Shown in pieces: positions 46,898 to 56,019 of a stretch of DNA of 64,000 nucleotides (positions are counted from its first letter, which is position 1; every line of letters begins with the position of its first letter). Location: NCBI GenBank assembly GCA_964640795.1, contig CAZXIN010000029.1, positions 5,507 through 69,506 on the forward strand, read 5' to 3'. The translations under genes and the position numbers were made by a program. Under the pieces are notes generated by a model. The model saw only the letters and a list, made by a program, of their open reading frames with translations, was not told the DNA's origin and made no database searches. The DNA comes from M269 sp964640795. GTDB lineage: Bacteria > Pseudomonadota > Gammaproteobacteria > Enterobacterales > Alteromonadaceae.

Positions 46898-47299
46898 ATG
46901 CTTAGAAAACATGGCCTATGGTTTTTATATTTCACCTTTGTTGCTCTTGTTCTTTTTTTGCATCAAGGTGAACCATTATTTTTGAGCAATAGCCAACTTC
47001 CTATAGGCAAACCTATTCTATGGGCTGTCTTATTCACCTTTCTGGGTTACTCGCTATACTGCCATAAACAGGAAAACTTCTTCAAAACCATGTCTATCAC
47101 CGGCAAGTATTATTGGACGAAACAAATCGGTATAGACCTCTATTTGGGCGTCGCTCTTATTGCATGCGTCATATACCTTAACGAAGGTTCATGGCTTGTG
47201 TTGGCTCTTTGGTTTGTCCCGTTACTGATATTCGCTAACCTAGCCACATTGCTTTACCTCGCTTTGAACTATGATTCTTTGATAAGTCGTTTCATTTAA
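46898..47299 (+). CDS. Small inner-membrane protein of unknown function
   Basis: 133 residues with about four hydrophobic helices (FLYFTFVALVLFLHQG, ILWAVLFTFLGYSLY, LYLGVALIACVIYL, LVLALWFVPLLIFANLATLL). AGGA precedes the ATG. I do not recognise the family. Divergent from fadE and close to the PsrA-like boxes, it could be fatty-acid-responsive, which is speculation. Confidence 0.65.
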   Translation: MLRKHGLWFLYFTFVALVLFLHQGEPLFLSNSQLPIGKPILWAVLFTFLGYSLYCHKQENFFKTMSITGKYYWTKQIGIDLYLGVALIACVIYLNEGSWLVLALWFVPLLIFANLATLLYLALNYDSLISRFI

Positions 47300-47414
47300 A
47301 GATAAACGTCATTGACCAGTATAAGGTTCCTTATGATTTAAAAGAGCGCATGATAGATACATTTATCTTCTTAACCTTCGACGCCGCGTTATACCAACCT
47401 CTATCACAATAAAC

Positions 47415-48743
47415 CTAGTGACGAGGCTCCTTTGTATACACTGGCAACGTAAAAATTGCCACGCAACCGTTAAAGTGAGATTTATTGTCAGTGATATTAT
47501 TCAACGATAGGCTTCCGTCATGACTATCCAGTATTTGCCGGCAAAACACCAACCCTATGCCAGAACCTTGCGGTTTTGTTGTATAAAAAGGTACAAAGAT
47601 ATTGGAAACATTGCTAATACCCTTGCCGGAATCAAGCACTTGGAAAGTAAAATGGTGTGCTGACATCGACCATTGATACTTAATAGGCCCACCAGCTTCA
47701 AAAGCATTTTTAGTTAAATTAATAATCACTTGTTCAATCATTGACGGATCAGCATAAAGCAACATTGGCAGATTTAGCAATGCATCATCCACCTCAATAT
47801 TGTCTCTTTCAAATAATGTCATCACACGTTCAATGAGTACCTCGAACTTAAAAAGCTTTTTATCAGGAACAGGCACCTTAGCTAATTGCGCATAACGTTT
47901 GATAAAACCATTGAGGCTATTTGAACGCTCCGAGATGATAGTTAGCCCCTCATTTAAATCATCTTTCCAATCCTCAGCTAAGGGATCACGATGAATCATA
48001 TCGGTCAGTGTCTGACTTAACGAGGTAATAGGAAAAAGAGAGTTGTTGATTTCATGGCTAACCACTCGCATTAGGTTTTTCCAAGCCGTTAGCTCTTCAT
48101 CTCTTAATACTTGGCGCAAATCGGTAATAAATAAGACATGTTGTTGAACGCCAGCATCACGAAACCCCTCACTTCGAACTTGCCAACGCCCTATAGCGCC
48201 TGGAAAAGTATGGTTAATTAAACGCGTTTTCTTGGTACCAAGAAATTGAGCTAAATCCTGTACTTCGGCGCTACTACCTATGATCTGCTCATAAGGCATA
48301 GAAAGTAGTCGGCAAGCTGCCTGATTAGCTAGTTTAATTTTCTGTTCACTATCAAAAGCGAAGATAGCCACATTGATATGAGCAATCGTCTTTTCCAATA
48401 ACTTTAGCGCTTCTTCATTCGCAATTCTATGCCTTGATAGTTCATCAGCCAGACAGTTAATCTCATTGACCAACTCAGAGAAAGCATCATCACTCTTACG
48501 CAATTTACCGCGTAAAGTAAAATCACCCAGCCTTATTCCTTCGACCAAATTGGATAAATTACGTAACTGAAAAATGAGTTGAGTATGTAAAAACCAGACG
48601 AAGCTAACCGATGTTATCAATAGAAAACTAGATATGAGTGTCTTGGCATAGAAAGAGAACGACAATTGCCATAATAAGACTAAGGCAACGACTAACACAG
48701 GTAATATCGCAAATATGGCGGCTATATATAAGCGCCGTATCAT
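47415..48743 (-). CDS. NtrY-like sensor histidine kinase of the export locus
   Basis: 442 residues. Two membrane helices near residues 7-30 and 35-55 have almost no loop between them, so it lacks a periplasmic sensor. A HAMP-like segment (LSNLVEGIRLGDFTLRGK) precedes a PAS domain (about 110-215). The phosphorylated His lies in VVSHEINNSLFPITSLSQTL, and the ATPase domain ends with GSGIGLVFCRQIL. It most likely phosphorylates the adjacent NtrC-type regulator. It is the last gene of the minus-strand locus; a 130-bp gap separates it from the regulator gene. Confidence 0.92.
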   Translation of the reverse strand: MIRRLYIAAIFAILPVLVVALVLLWQLSFSFYAKTLISSFLLITSVSFVWFLHTQLIFQLRNLSNLVEGIRLGDFTLRGKLRKSDDAFSELVNEINCLADELSRHRIANEEALKLLEKTIAHINVAIFAFDSEQKIKLANQAACRLLSMPYEQIIGSSAEVQDLAQFLGTKKTRLINHTFPGAIGRWQVRSEGFRDAGVQQHVLFITDLRQVLRDEELTAWKNLMRVVSHEINNSLFPITSLSQTLTDMIHRDPLAEDWKDDLNEGLTIISERSNSLNGFIKRYAQLAKVPVPDKKLFKFEVLIERVMTLFERDNIEVDDALLNLPMLLYADPSMIEQVIINLTKNAFEAGGPIKYQWSMSAHHFTFQVLDSGKGISNVSNIFVPFYTTKPQGSGIGLVFCRQILDSHDGSLSLNNITDNKSHFNGCVAIFTLPVYTKEPRH

Positions 48744-48873
48744 TGAATTTGATGAGATATCAGCCAGTGCTTTCTCCTCGCCTGTGGGACAACCTGATTA
48801 TACCTGTACTTGTTCACACAAAACGCAATGCTGAGGCAAGCTGATTGAGTTACTCACTCAGGCTGGAATAGCA

Positions 48874-50244
48874 TTACAAATTAAACTTTTCAAGGCGCCG
48901 ATAAAACGCACTTTTACTGTACCCAAGTGATTTTGCCGCTTCTTTCGCATTCCCATGATACTTGCGCATAACCAAGCCAATTAGCTTCCGCTCTGCTTGC
49001 TCCATCGTCATATGACTCCAATCATCAGCAGTAGATAAAAATTGATTGGCTTGGTCAGTGTCCAATAATAAATGTCCAACGTCGACCTGTTTGTCAGGCG
49101 TCATCAACACAGCTCTTTCAATAAGGTGGTCCAACTCCCTTACGTTCCCGGGCCATGCATATTCTTGCATCCTCGTCATTGCATCAGCCGTGAAAGCAAC
49201 AATATCGCGGCGATACTTTGCACTGTATTTCCGCAAACAGGATTCACTGAGGGATTGAATGTCCTCAACCCTTTCTCTCAATGGGGGTATTTTAATTTCA
49301 ATGCTATTCAACCTGAACAGTAAATCCTGTCGAAACTCACCTTGTTCAACAAGTGCCTTCAAATTGCCATTAGTTGCTGAAATCACCCTTACGTTAGACC
49401 GAGTGACTTTGCTTGATCCTAATCGTTCAAACTCGCCATTCTCTAATACCCTTAAAAGCTTAGACTGTTGTGACATTGGGATATTGGCTATTTCATCCAA
49501 AAAAAGTGAGCCATTATCAGCTAATTCAAAACGACCTATACGATCCGTCTTAGCGTCAGTAAAAGCACCTTTAACATGCCCGAATAGCTCGGACTCAAAT
49601 ACGTTTTCATTGATGGCACCCATATTCACAGCAACCAAGGAATGAGACTGACGTAAAGAACGGTCGTGAATAATCTGCGCCAACTGGCTCTTACCCGTAC
49701 CATTTTCACCAGTAATCAACACATTAATATCACTCGGAGCGATTTGATTAACCATTTGCATAACCTGATGCATAGCCGGAGATTGCGCAACCCACTCTAA
49801 CGGTTGGCTTGCATCCTTAAGCAACTGATTCTCTGTAGCCAAGCGTGTCGACTGGCGCTTAGTCGAGCTTAAAGCGAGTGCGTTACGGATAATCGTTATC
49901 AATCGATTGTTGTCACAAGGCTTTTCGATAAAGTCATTGGCACCATTTCGCATTGATTCAACCGCCAAGGCGACTGAGCCCCAGCCCGTCATGACAACAA
50001 TAGGAATATCGGTATCTATTGCCCGAATAGCTTGAATCAGCTCAAGCCCTTCCTGACCAGACGTTGTATCCTGACTGTAGTTCAGGTCCATCAAAATCAA
50101 ACTGAAGTCAGTTTGTTTAATGAGTTCCAGCGCAGCATTTGGCGACGTCACTGCCTTGCTGGTATACCCTTCACTTTTTAACTGAAGCTGCAAAGCCGAC
50201 AAGATACTGTAATCGTCATCAGCAATCAGAATCGATTCTTTCAT
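48874..50244 (-). CDS. Sigma-54-dependent NtrC-family response regulator
   Basis: 456 residues. Receiver domain (1-125) with phosphoacceptor Asp in LILMDLNYSQ; AAA+ domain (about 150-375) with Walker A TGENGTGKS, ELFGHVKGAFTDAKTDR and FLDEIANIP; C-terminal Fis-type helix-turn-helix (GNAKEAAKSLGYSKSAFYRR). The sigma-54 loop reads GAFTDA in place of GAFTGA, a natural variant. It is expected to bind enhancer sites; the 54823-54862 dyads upstream of the adaptor gene are the best candidates. Only 18 bp separate it from the permease gene. Confidence 0.94.
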   Translation of the reverse strand: MKESILIADDDYSILSALQLQLKSEGYTSKAVTSPNAALELIKQTDFSLILMDLNYSQDTTSGQEGLELIQAIRAIDTDIPIVVMTGWGSVALAVESMRNGANDFIEKPCDNNRLITIIRNALALSSTKRQSTRLATENQLLKDASQPLEWVAQSPAMHQVMQMVNQIAPSDINVLITGENGTGKSQLAQIIHDRSLRQSHSLVAVNMGAINENVFESELFGHVKGAFTDAKTDRIGRFELADNGSLFLDEIANIPMSQQSKLLRVLENGEFERLGSSKVTRSNVRVISATNGNLKALVEQGEFRQDLLFRLNSIEIKIPPLRERVEDIQSLSESCLRKYSAKYRRDIVAFTADAMTRMQEYAWPGNVRELDHLIERAVLMTPDKQVDVGHLLLDTDQANQFLSTADDWSHMTMEQAERKLIGLVMRKYHGNAKEAAKSLGYSKSAFYRRLEKFNL

Positions 50245-50262
50245 ATAAAATGACTTAGGATA

Positions 50263-52674
50263 TTATTCATCCCTTAAGGCGTTATTGGGTTCGATAGACA
50301 ATGCCTCCCGTAAAGGTATCGAAGTTGACACAAGGAATGTGACACTCACCAATGCCCCAACAACAGCAGCCACTAACGGAAAATAAGGTAGGAGCTGGAC
50401 TAATTGACTCGATAGTACTTTGATGCCCATAAATCCGACTCCCCCTCCAGCGATTAATCCAATAATCAACAACACACTCGACTGTTTTAAGACCATTTTA
50501 AACAAGGTTGATTCTTCGGCCCCTAGAGCTCGGCGTATACCAAACTCATGGGTCCTACTTAGAACATTACGATTCATAACACCATAAATACCCGCTGCTG
50601 CTAATACTAGAGCGAAGATACCAAAAATAACAAATAATCGGCCAACAAAAGAAACCCCTCCCACTCGGTCTCGTAACCTTTTCTCCAGCGTTTTTACGTC
50701 ATAAAGTGGAACGCTGGGATCAACCTTTGCGGCAATACCCGACAACACTTGCCTTACTTGATTTGGATCTTCTTGTGTCTTTATAGCGATATACTGAAAG
50801 CCATACGACAACTGAGAGTTAGGCACATAAATCGATGGACGAGAATGGCTATCACCGAATGGCTGCGAGTGCAGCATGTGTTGACTCACACCAACAATGG
50901 TAATCCAGTTATCATCGTCATTATTTGGGCTTGTCTTAATACGCTTGCCTATCGCTGATTCATTTTGCCAGTAACGATTGGCAAAACTACTGCTGATAAT
51001 AGCCACTCTTTGTGTATCTAACCGATCTCTATCATCAAACCCTCGTCCTTCAATAATAGGCACCCCCAAGGTGTCAAAGTAATTGTTCGCTACTGTCATA
51101 AAGTAGCCTCTTGGGTAACTGTCGTTTTGAATACTTGCCCCTTCTATTTTATAAGGTTGCCTACCTGTACCTCTGCCAGGTAACGCAGACCCAATGGTGG
51201 CATCAACAATACCTGGTTGACCTTTTAATGTTTCAATCAAGCGACTATGATATAAATACCGATTTTGAGTATCCTCGTATTCACTACCCACAAGTGAGAA
51301 CCGTGCAGTCAACAACCCTTGTTTATCAACACCATAATCTGCGTTTATCGCTTGCTTCATCGCTATAATCATAGCGCCTGCAAAGATAAGTAAGGTACAG
51401 GACAAGAACACTTCTGAAACAATTAACATTTTACTTAGCTTACCGGCGTTTTTGCCTTGCGCACCTCGCGTGCCATCACGTAACACACTATTGATATTCG
51501 CGCCGGAAGCTCTTATGGCTGGAACTAGACCTGTCAATAAAGCGGTTCCAAGAACAATCCAAAGTGCCCCTAGCAACTCTTGTCGCCCTAAATCAAAGGT
51601 CCACCATGACGCTACCCAACCACCAAAATTTCTAAAAATAGGGTAAGTTAAATCTAGCCCTAAACCAGCGATCATAACGCCGAAAAAGCCACTAATGACA
51701 CAGATGACAAGCGTTTCCATTAACATCTGCGCGACAATTCTCTCCCGGCTACCGCCAAGCGCCATACGAATAGCTACTTCCTTACGCCGCTCAATTGCTC
51801 TAACCAACATCAGGTTACCCACATTGGTGATAATCAATGCCAGTATGAAAACCGTCGCACCAATAAGCATGTAAACTATTTGCATAGTGTTATCCATCAT
51901 TTGTTGCACCAGTGTGCGACTATGAACGCCTACATTGGCATTGGAATCTGGATATTGATCTGCTAACTCTCGCGCATAGAGTGACAACTCTGCTTGTGCT
52001 TCACTCAGGCTGACATCTGGTTTTAACTTAGCCGCTACACTCACAGTCTGGCCTTCACCTGGACGAACATTTATGGCAAGCCTTAGAGGTGACCATACAT
52101 GTTGCTGAACTGGATAAGCATAACCTTTTGGCATCACACCAATAATGCGCGTTGGCCGGCCATTAATTTGAACGACTGTCTCCAGAACGCTTTCTTGTAG
52201 GTCAAACACATCCTGCCATATCTGGTAACTGATGATCGCGACACGGTCGCTACCTTCAAGCATATCGTCGTCATTAAAAGCTCGCCCAAACACAGGATTA
52301 CCATCAAACAAAGCCAATGCCTCTTTTTCAAATGCAGCCGCATCATATCGATTTGATGTGTTCTGATACGAAAAGTTGGCAGTGTAATGAGTATAAGCGG
52401 AAAAGGTATCGTAACTTTGTTGCCTCGCTTTATAGTAATTAAAATCGTGCTCGACAATCGTGCCCCCGTTATCTTCATTGCCGTTATAGGTTGCATCAAC
52501 GATAACAAGTCGATCATAGTCGGTAATATCCAATGTTTTATAGGCCAAAAGGTTAACCAGTGAAAACATATAAATCGTTAATCCTAGTCCTGCTGACATC
52601 ACAAATATTGTTAAAGTAGTAAAAACCGGTGTTTTACGTAACAGTCGGCAAGCATAAATAAGTTCACGAAACAT
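50263..52674 (-). CDS. FtsX/MacB-type ABC transporter permease, duplicated
   Basis: 803 residues with two MacB periplasmic-core/FtsX halves. Helix 1 is TTLTIFVMSAGLGLTIYMFS; the FtsX region NVGNLMLVRAIERRKEVAIR follows in the first half, and NVLSRTHEFGIRRALGAEES in the second, each followed by typical helices. This single-chain type is common next to a separate ATPase and adaptor gene and forms a tripartite-like exporter or a lipid/peptide mechanotransmission pump. Substrate unknown. Confidence 0.93.
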   Translation of the reverse strand: MFRELIYACRLLRKTPVFTTLTIFVMSAGLGLTIYMFSLVNLLAYKTLDITDYDRLVIVDATYNGNEDNGGTIVEHDFNYYKARQQSYDTFSAYTHYTANFSYQNTSNRYDAAAFEKEALALFDGNPVFGRAFNDDDMLEGSDRVAIISYQIWQDVFDLQESVLETVVQINGRPTRIIGVMPKGYAYPVQQHVWSPLRLAINVRPGEGQTVSVAAKLKPDVSLSEAQAELSLYARELADQYPDSNANVGVHSRTLVQQMMDNTMQIVYMLIGATVFILALIITNVGNLMLVRAIERRKEVAIRMALGGSRERIVAQMLMETLVICVISGFFGVMIAGLGLDLTYPIFRNFGGWVASWWTFDLGRQELLGALWIVLGTALLTGLVPAIRASGANINSVLRDGTRGAQGKNAGKLSKMLIVSEVFLSCTLLIFAGAMIIAMKQAINADYGVDKQGLLTARFSLVGSEYEDTQNRYLYHSRLIETLKGQPGIVDATIGSALPGRGTGRQPYKIEGASIQNDSYPRGYFMTVANNYFDTLGVPIIEGRGFDDRDRLDTQRVAIISSSFANRYWQNESAIGKRIKTSPNNDDDNWITIVGVSQHMLHSQPFGDSHSRPSIYVPNSQLSYGFQYIAIKTQEDPNQVRQVLSGIAAKVDPSVPLYDVKTLEKRLRDRVGGVSFVGRLFVIFGIFALVLAAAGIYGVMNRNVLSRTHEFGIRRALGAEESTLFKMVLKQSSVLLIIGLIAGGGVGFMGIKVLSSQLVQLLPYFPLVAAVVGALVSVTFLVSTSIPLREALSIEPNNALRDE

Positions 52675-52685
52675 TGCATTCCCCT

Positions 52686-53387
52686 TTAAGCAGCATCAGT
52701 TTGATCAACAGGACTGTCTTCAACAATCCGTCCGTCAAACAAGCTAATTTTACGTTGGGCCTGACTCGCACTGCGAGGGTCATGCGTGACCATACAAATG
52801 GTCGTACCTTTCTTATGTAGCTCAGACAAAAGCTCCATAACGACTTGGGCATTCTTCGAGTCAAGGTTTCCCGTAGGCTCATCTGCCAATAGTAACGATG
52901 GTGAGCCCACCAAAGCACGGGCAATAGCGACTCTTTGCTGCTGCCCACCAGAAAGTTGCGACGGGAAATGCTTACTGCGATGACTCATATCCACTTGCCC
53001 CAGCACGTCATTCACTCGTTTTTTAATGTCTACGTTAGAAACACCACGACGATAAACGAGTGGTAGTTCCACATTCTCGTAAACCGTCAGATCCGAAATG
53101 AGATTGAAAGACTGAAATATAAACCCGATTTCTTCATTACGGATGGCAGACCTTTGCTTTTTGCTTAAGTTGTCTATTTGTTTTTGATTCAAGGTGTAAC
53201 TGCCTTTAGTGGCGGTATCTAATAGGCCAACTAAAGATAGTAACGTTGATTTACCGCAGCCAGAAGGCCCCGTAATAGCTACGTATTCACCTTTTTCGAT
53301 AGTTAAGGCGATATCAGTAAGAGCGAGCGTCTCTATTTCATCGGTGACGAAGGATTTACATAAATTATCTAGTTTTATCATGCTCAT
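52686..53387 (-). CDS. LolD/MacB-like ABC transporter ATP-binding protein
   Basis: 233 residues. Walker A GPSGCGKSTLLSLVG, Q-loop IFQSFNLISDL, signature LSGGQQQRVAIARAL, Walker B LLLADEPTGNLDSKNAQVV, then the switch His in CMVTHDPRSA. It is the partner ATPase of the permease 11 bp downstream and of the adaptor 32 bp upstream. Confidence 0.95.
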   Translation of the reverse strand: MSMIKLDNLCKSFVTDEIETLALTDIALTIEKGEYVAITGPSGCGKSTLLSLVGLLDTATKGSYTLNQKQIDNLSKKQRSAIRNEEIGFIFQSFNLISDLTVYENVELPLVYRRGVSNVDIKKRVNDVLGQVDMSHRSKHFPSQLSGGQQQRVAIARALVGSPSLLLADEPTGNLDSKNAQVVMELLSELHKKGTTICMVTHDPRSASQAQRKISLFDGRIVEDSPVDQTDAA

Positions 53388-53419
53388 ATTTTCACCTTAA
53401 GATGGGTTCTTGTCATAGC

Positions 53420-54676
53420 TTAGTTTATTCTCAACGTTTCAAAACCGGACCAGTCCGTTGTATCAGAAACGATGATCCTATCTCCGGCATTTAGTCCCGA
53501 AGTAATTTGAATATGATTGGATGAAGCTTGCCCTAGCGTCACTTTCACTTTCGTTGCAAAGCCTTCCGAATCCACTTTGAACAAAACCGCTTTCTGGTTC
53601 TCTTGACTAAAAGCAGGACGCTTAACATGTAGGATGCGCGTTAGCTGACTAATAATAATGTCACCAACGACCGATAAGTCCGGACGAGCATTTGGTGTGA
53701 GATCGCCCTTGATCTTGATATCGACCATTACGTTACCATTGCTAATATTGGGGTCAATACGGCTGACAAAGCCCGGCATAAGTCCCCTACGGCTATCAAT
53801 ATTTGCTGTTTGTCCTAAAGCCAAACGCGTTGCTAACAGCTCTGGAATGGCAATCTGAGCATATAACTTATCCGGTGTCGCAATTTTAGCTATATTGGTC
53901 CCTGCTTCTATCTGTTGTCCTTGTTCAAGCTCTGACTCCTGAATAACACCGGCTATGTTAGCTTTGATAGTGAGTGCTGCGACTTCTTCTTCAGCTCGTT
54001 CGAGTGTCTTAGCTAGCTTATTTACTTGTGCCGACATTGCTAAGCGTTGTGCGTCAGCATTGGCTTTAAATTGCGCTGAAATACGCTTTTCGATATCCAA
54101 TGTTTGCTGCATTTGAACAACATCTAACTGACTTTCTTTAAAATCTATCTGCGAAACGATTTCATTACCTGAGTCAATCAATTGACTCTGAGCATTCAAG
54201 GTTAACTGCGCTTTGTCTAACGCTAATTTAGCATTAAGTACAATCGCTTCATGATTTAGCAGATCGGTGGCAAGCTTGGCACTTAAAGCCTCTTGTTCGG
54301 CCAACAATGCCTGATACGACCATTGGGATTCATCACGTAGCTGAATGAGCTGCGGATTGGACAGGATAAAAAGTGGTTGCTGGAATGCCACTCTATCTCC
54401 GGCTTGAACTAGGACCTTTTCAACACGCCCACTCACTCGCGTTGCAAGCCAATAAATTTCTTCGGGAACCAACGTACCATTCCCTGACACGCTAACTGTC
54501 ATCGGACCTTGTTCAACGTTAGCCATCACCACCTGATCAGATGCAATAACAAAGTCAACCGACGACAGCGAATAGCTGTAGTAAAAAGCAAAGGCCAACA
54601 CTAGACCAATACAAGAAACAGTAAAAATACTCTTCTTCCAAAGTCCGTTCGTTGATTTTTCTCTGACAATGTCCAA
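53420..54676 (-). CDS. Periplasmic adaptor (HlyD/RND-MFP-like) of the export locus
   Basis: 418 residues. An N-terminal membrane anchor (SIFTVSCIGLVLAFAFYYSY) is followed by a biotinyl-lipoyl-like segment (VSGRVEKVLVQAGDRVAFQQ), a long coiled-coil hairpin (about 125-255) and beta-barrel domains. The start is a TTG codon (54674-54676): an in-frame stop lies just upstream and no ATG fits, so this rare start is forced. It is the first gene of the five-gene locus and is preceded by the sigma-54 promoter. Confidence 0.92.
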   Translation of the reverse strand: MDIVREKSTNGLWKKSIFTVSCIGLVLAFAFYYSYSLSSVDFVIASDQVVMANVEQGPMTVSVSGNGTLVPEEIYWLATRVSGRVEKVLVQAGDRVAFQQPLFILSNPQLIQLRDESQWSYQALLAEQEALSAKLATDLLNHEAIVLNAKLALDKAQLTLNAQSQLIDSGNEIVSQIDFKESQLDVVQMQQTLDIEKRISAQFKANADAQRLAMSAQVNKLAKTLERAEEEVAALTIKANIAGVIQESELEQGQQIEAGTNIAKIATPDKLYAQIAIPELLATRLALGQTANIDSRRGLMPGFVSRIDPNISNGNVMVDIKIKGDLTPNARPDLSVVGDIIISQLTRILHVKRPAFSQENQKAVLFKVDSEGFATKVKVTLGQASSNHIQITSGLNAGDRIIVSDTTDWSGFETLRIN

Positions 54677-54745
54677 GTGTGGCTAAACCTCTATCAATAA
54701 ATCGTTTAAGCACGCGCCAAAACGCACTGTTATTGATTTTTATAG

Positions 54746-54761
54746 AGCGAAAACAGTGCCA
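54746..54761 (-). promoter_or_regulatory. Sigma-54 -24/-12 promoter
   Basis: Minus-strand TGGCACTGTTTTCGCT has the GG-N10-GC spacing of sigma-54 promoters and matches TGGCACGNNNNTTGCW in all but two positions. It lies 70 bp upstream of the adaptor start. Confidence 0.7.
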
Positions 54762-54822
54762 ACAAGTAACATCATGTAAAATAAAGGGTTTTACTTTTAT
54801 CAGGCACTAATAGGTAGCAGGT

Positions 54823-54862
54823 TTTCCCAACTGTGGGAATCCTATTTTCCCATTTGAGGGAA
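54823..54862. promoter_or_regulatory. Two tandem 17-bp dyads, probable enhancer sites for the NtrC-type regulator
   Basis: TTTCCCAACTGTGGGAA (54823-54839) and TTTCCCATTTGAGGGAA (54846-54862) share the pattern TTTCCCA-N2-TG-N-GGGAA, centres 23 bp apart. They sit about 65-100 bp upstream of the -24 element, a normal enhancer distance. A degenerate third copy is at 54874-54891. Confidence 0.7.
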
Positions 54863-55014
54863 AAAGAAAGGCATTCCTATCCAATAGGGAAGCGGAGTTT
54901 GGAGAGTCTCTTAACTGATCAAGCAACAAACTCATCGTCAGCAGAAATATAAACAACGTCTGATAGAAATGAGGGTACTGGCGATAAATTGAAGTCTCTT
55001 ATAACAACTTCAGA

Positions 55015-55404
55015 TTACTTAATCACTTCAATCTTTACATTAAGAATACCTGATTCGGTATGACCAATAGCATTGAATGCTGAACGACTGAGATCGATAA
55101 TACGGCCCTTGATAAAAGGTCCCCTGTCGTTAATTTTAACGACTACACTCTTACCTGTTTTGATGTTAGTCACCAATACTCTAGTACCGAATGGTAAACT
55201 TTTATGAGCAGCCGTTTTTGCAAGTTGATTAAATCGCTCACCACTAGCCGTTTTTCGAAACTGGTATTTAGTCGCATAGAAAGAAGCCTTCCCTGACTCT
55301 GTATGCCCGACTAGTTTATCTGGGCTTTTCGCTGGGACACTGCTACACGCTGCCATAACTAATACGGCTAACATGACGACCGATGCACGGATAACTTTTC
55401 TCAT
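55015..55404 (-). CDS. RlpA-like lipoprotein, septal lytic transglycosylase family
   Basis: 129 residues. Lipoprotein signal MRKVIRASVVMLAVLVMAAC with lipobox VMAAC, then a double-psi beta-barrel domain: GKASFYATKYQFRKTASGER, PFGTRVLVTNIKTGKSVVVK, NDRGPFIKGRIIDLSRSAF. The family cleaves or binds denuded peptidoglycan. It lacks the C-terminal SPOR domain of full-length RlpA. The Asp in KINDRGPF and the His in AAHKSLPFGT fit the catalytic pair. Confidence 0.93.
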   Translation of the reverse strand: MRKVIRASVVMLAVLVMAACSSVPAKSPDKLVGHTESGKASFYATKYQFRKTASGERFNQLAKTAAHKSLPFGTRVLVTNIKTGKSVVVKINDRGPFIKGRIIDLSRSAFNAIGHTESGILNVKIEVIK

Positions 55405-55577
55405 TGTTCACTCACAACTATTTAAACTGAAGCAGCAAAACCTCGTTACTCTGGCCAAGTATAATGACCTTGGCTTGAACAATACTCACCTCAAGATGGG
55501 GGTTAATTTTCGAAACGGATTGTATAATATAGCGGAATAAGTATAAACAAGACCTAAGCCAACTATCCTGTCCAAAA

Positions 55578-55973
55578 ATGCGATCTTATAGAAAGAAGAA
55601 AACGCGCCTCTACTCTATCAAGAAAAGCAGTTTCAGGGATGAAAATATTGACCGCCAAATTGTAGCAATTCATCAAGCCATTGCCCAAAAAGTGCTAACA
55701 AACCATCAATTGGCAAATGAAGTCACTGAACGATTAGATAACTGGAAGGAGGCAGGGAGGATTCATTACGGTGGTTACATTACTTGGATCAGCATATTAG
55801 ATTTACTAGAAGAGCCACCTGAGTTCATTAAAGCGATGACAGAGTTCACTCATCAGATGCGTAAATTACGCCGAAAAACACCTTTCATTGGCATACTAAC
55901 AGAGCCTGAACGCCAGTCTGCGCTAGATCTTCACGCACTAGGCGAGTTAAAGGACTTAACGACTCTGCTCTAA
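55578..55973 (+). CDS. Uncharacterised soluble protein
   Basis: 131 residues, no signal or membrane segment, basic N-terminus (MRSYRKKKTRLYSIKKSSF) and a helix-rich remainder (EVTERLDNWKEAGRIHYGGY, EFTHQMRKLRRKTPFIGILT). I do not recognise a domain. It has a good terminator immediately after the stop. Confidence 0.65.
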   Translation: MRSYRKKKTRLYSIKKSSFRDENIDRQIVAIHQAIAQKVLTNHQLANEVTERLDNWKEAGRIHYGGYITWISILDLLEEPPEFIKAMTEFTHQMRKLRRKTPFIGILTEPERQSALDLHALGELKDLTTLL

Positions 55974-56014
55974 TCAACCCTGACAACAACGATATTGCAG
56001 GGCTGATAATTTTT
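55973..56014 (+). terminator. Rho-independent terminator after the 131-residue gene
   Basis: ATCAACCCTG (55973-55982) pairs with CAGGGCTGAT (55998-56007), one mismatch, followed by AATTTTTT. Confidence 0.8.
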
Positions 56015-56019
56015 TCTAC

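Larger units (their letters stand above)
54677..55014. promoter_or_regulatory. Regulatory region of the export locus
   Basis: This 338-bp gap contains the sigma-54 promoter, two tandem dyads and a weaker third one, and then the 3' side of the RlpA-like gene. No gene is seen. Confidence 0.7.
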
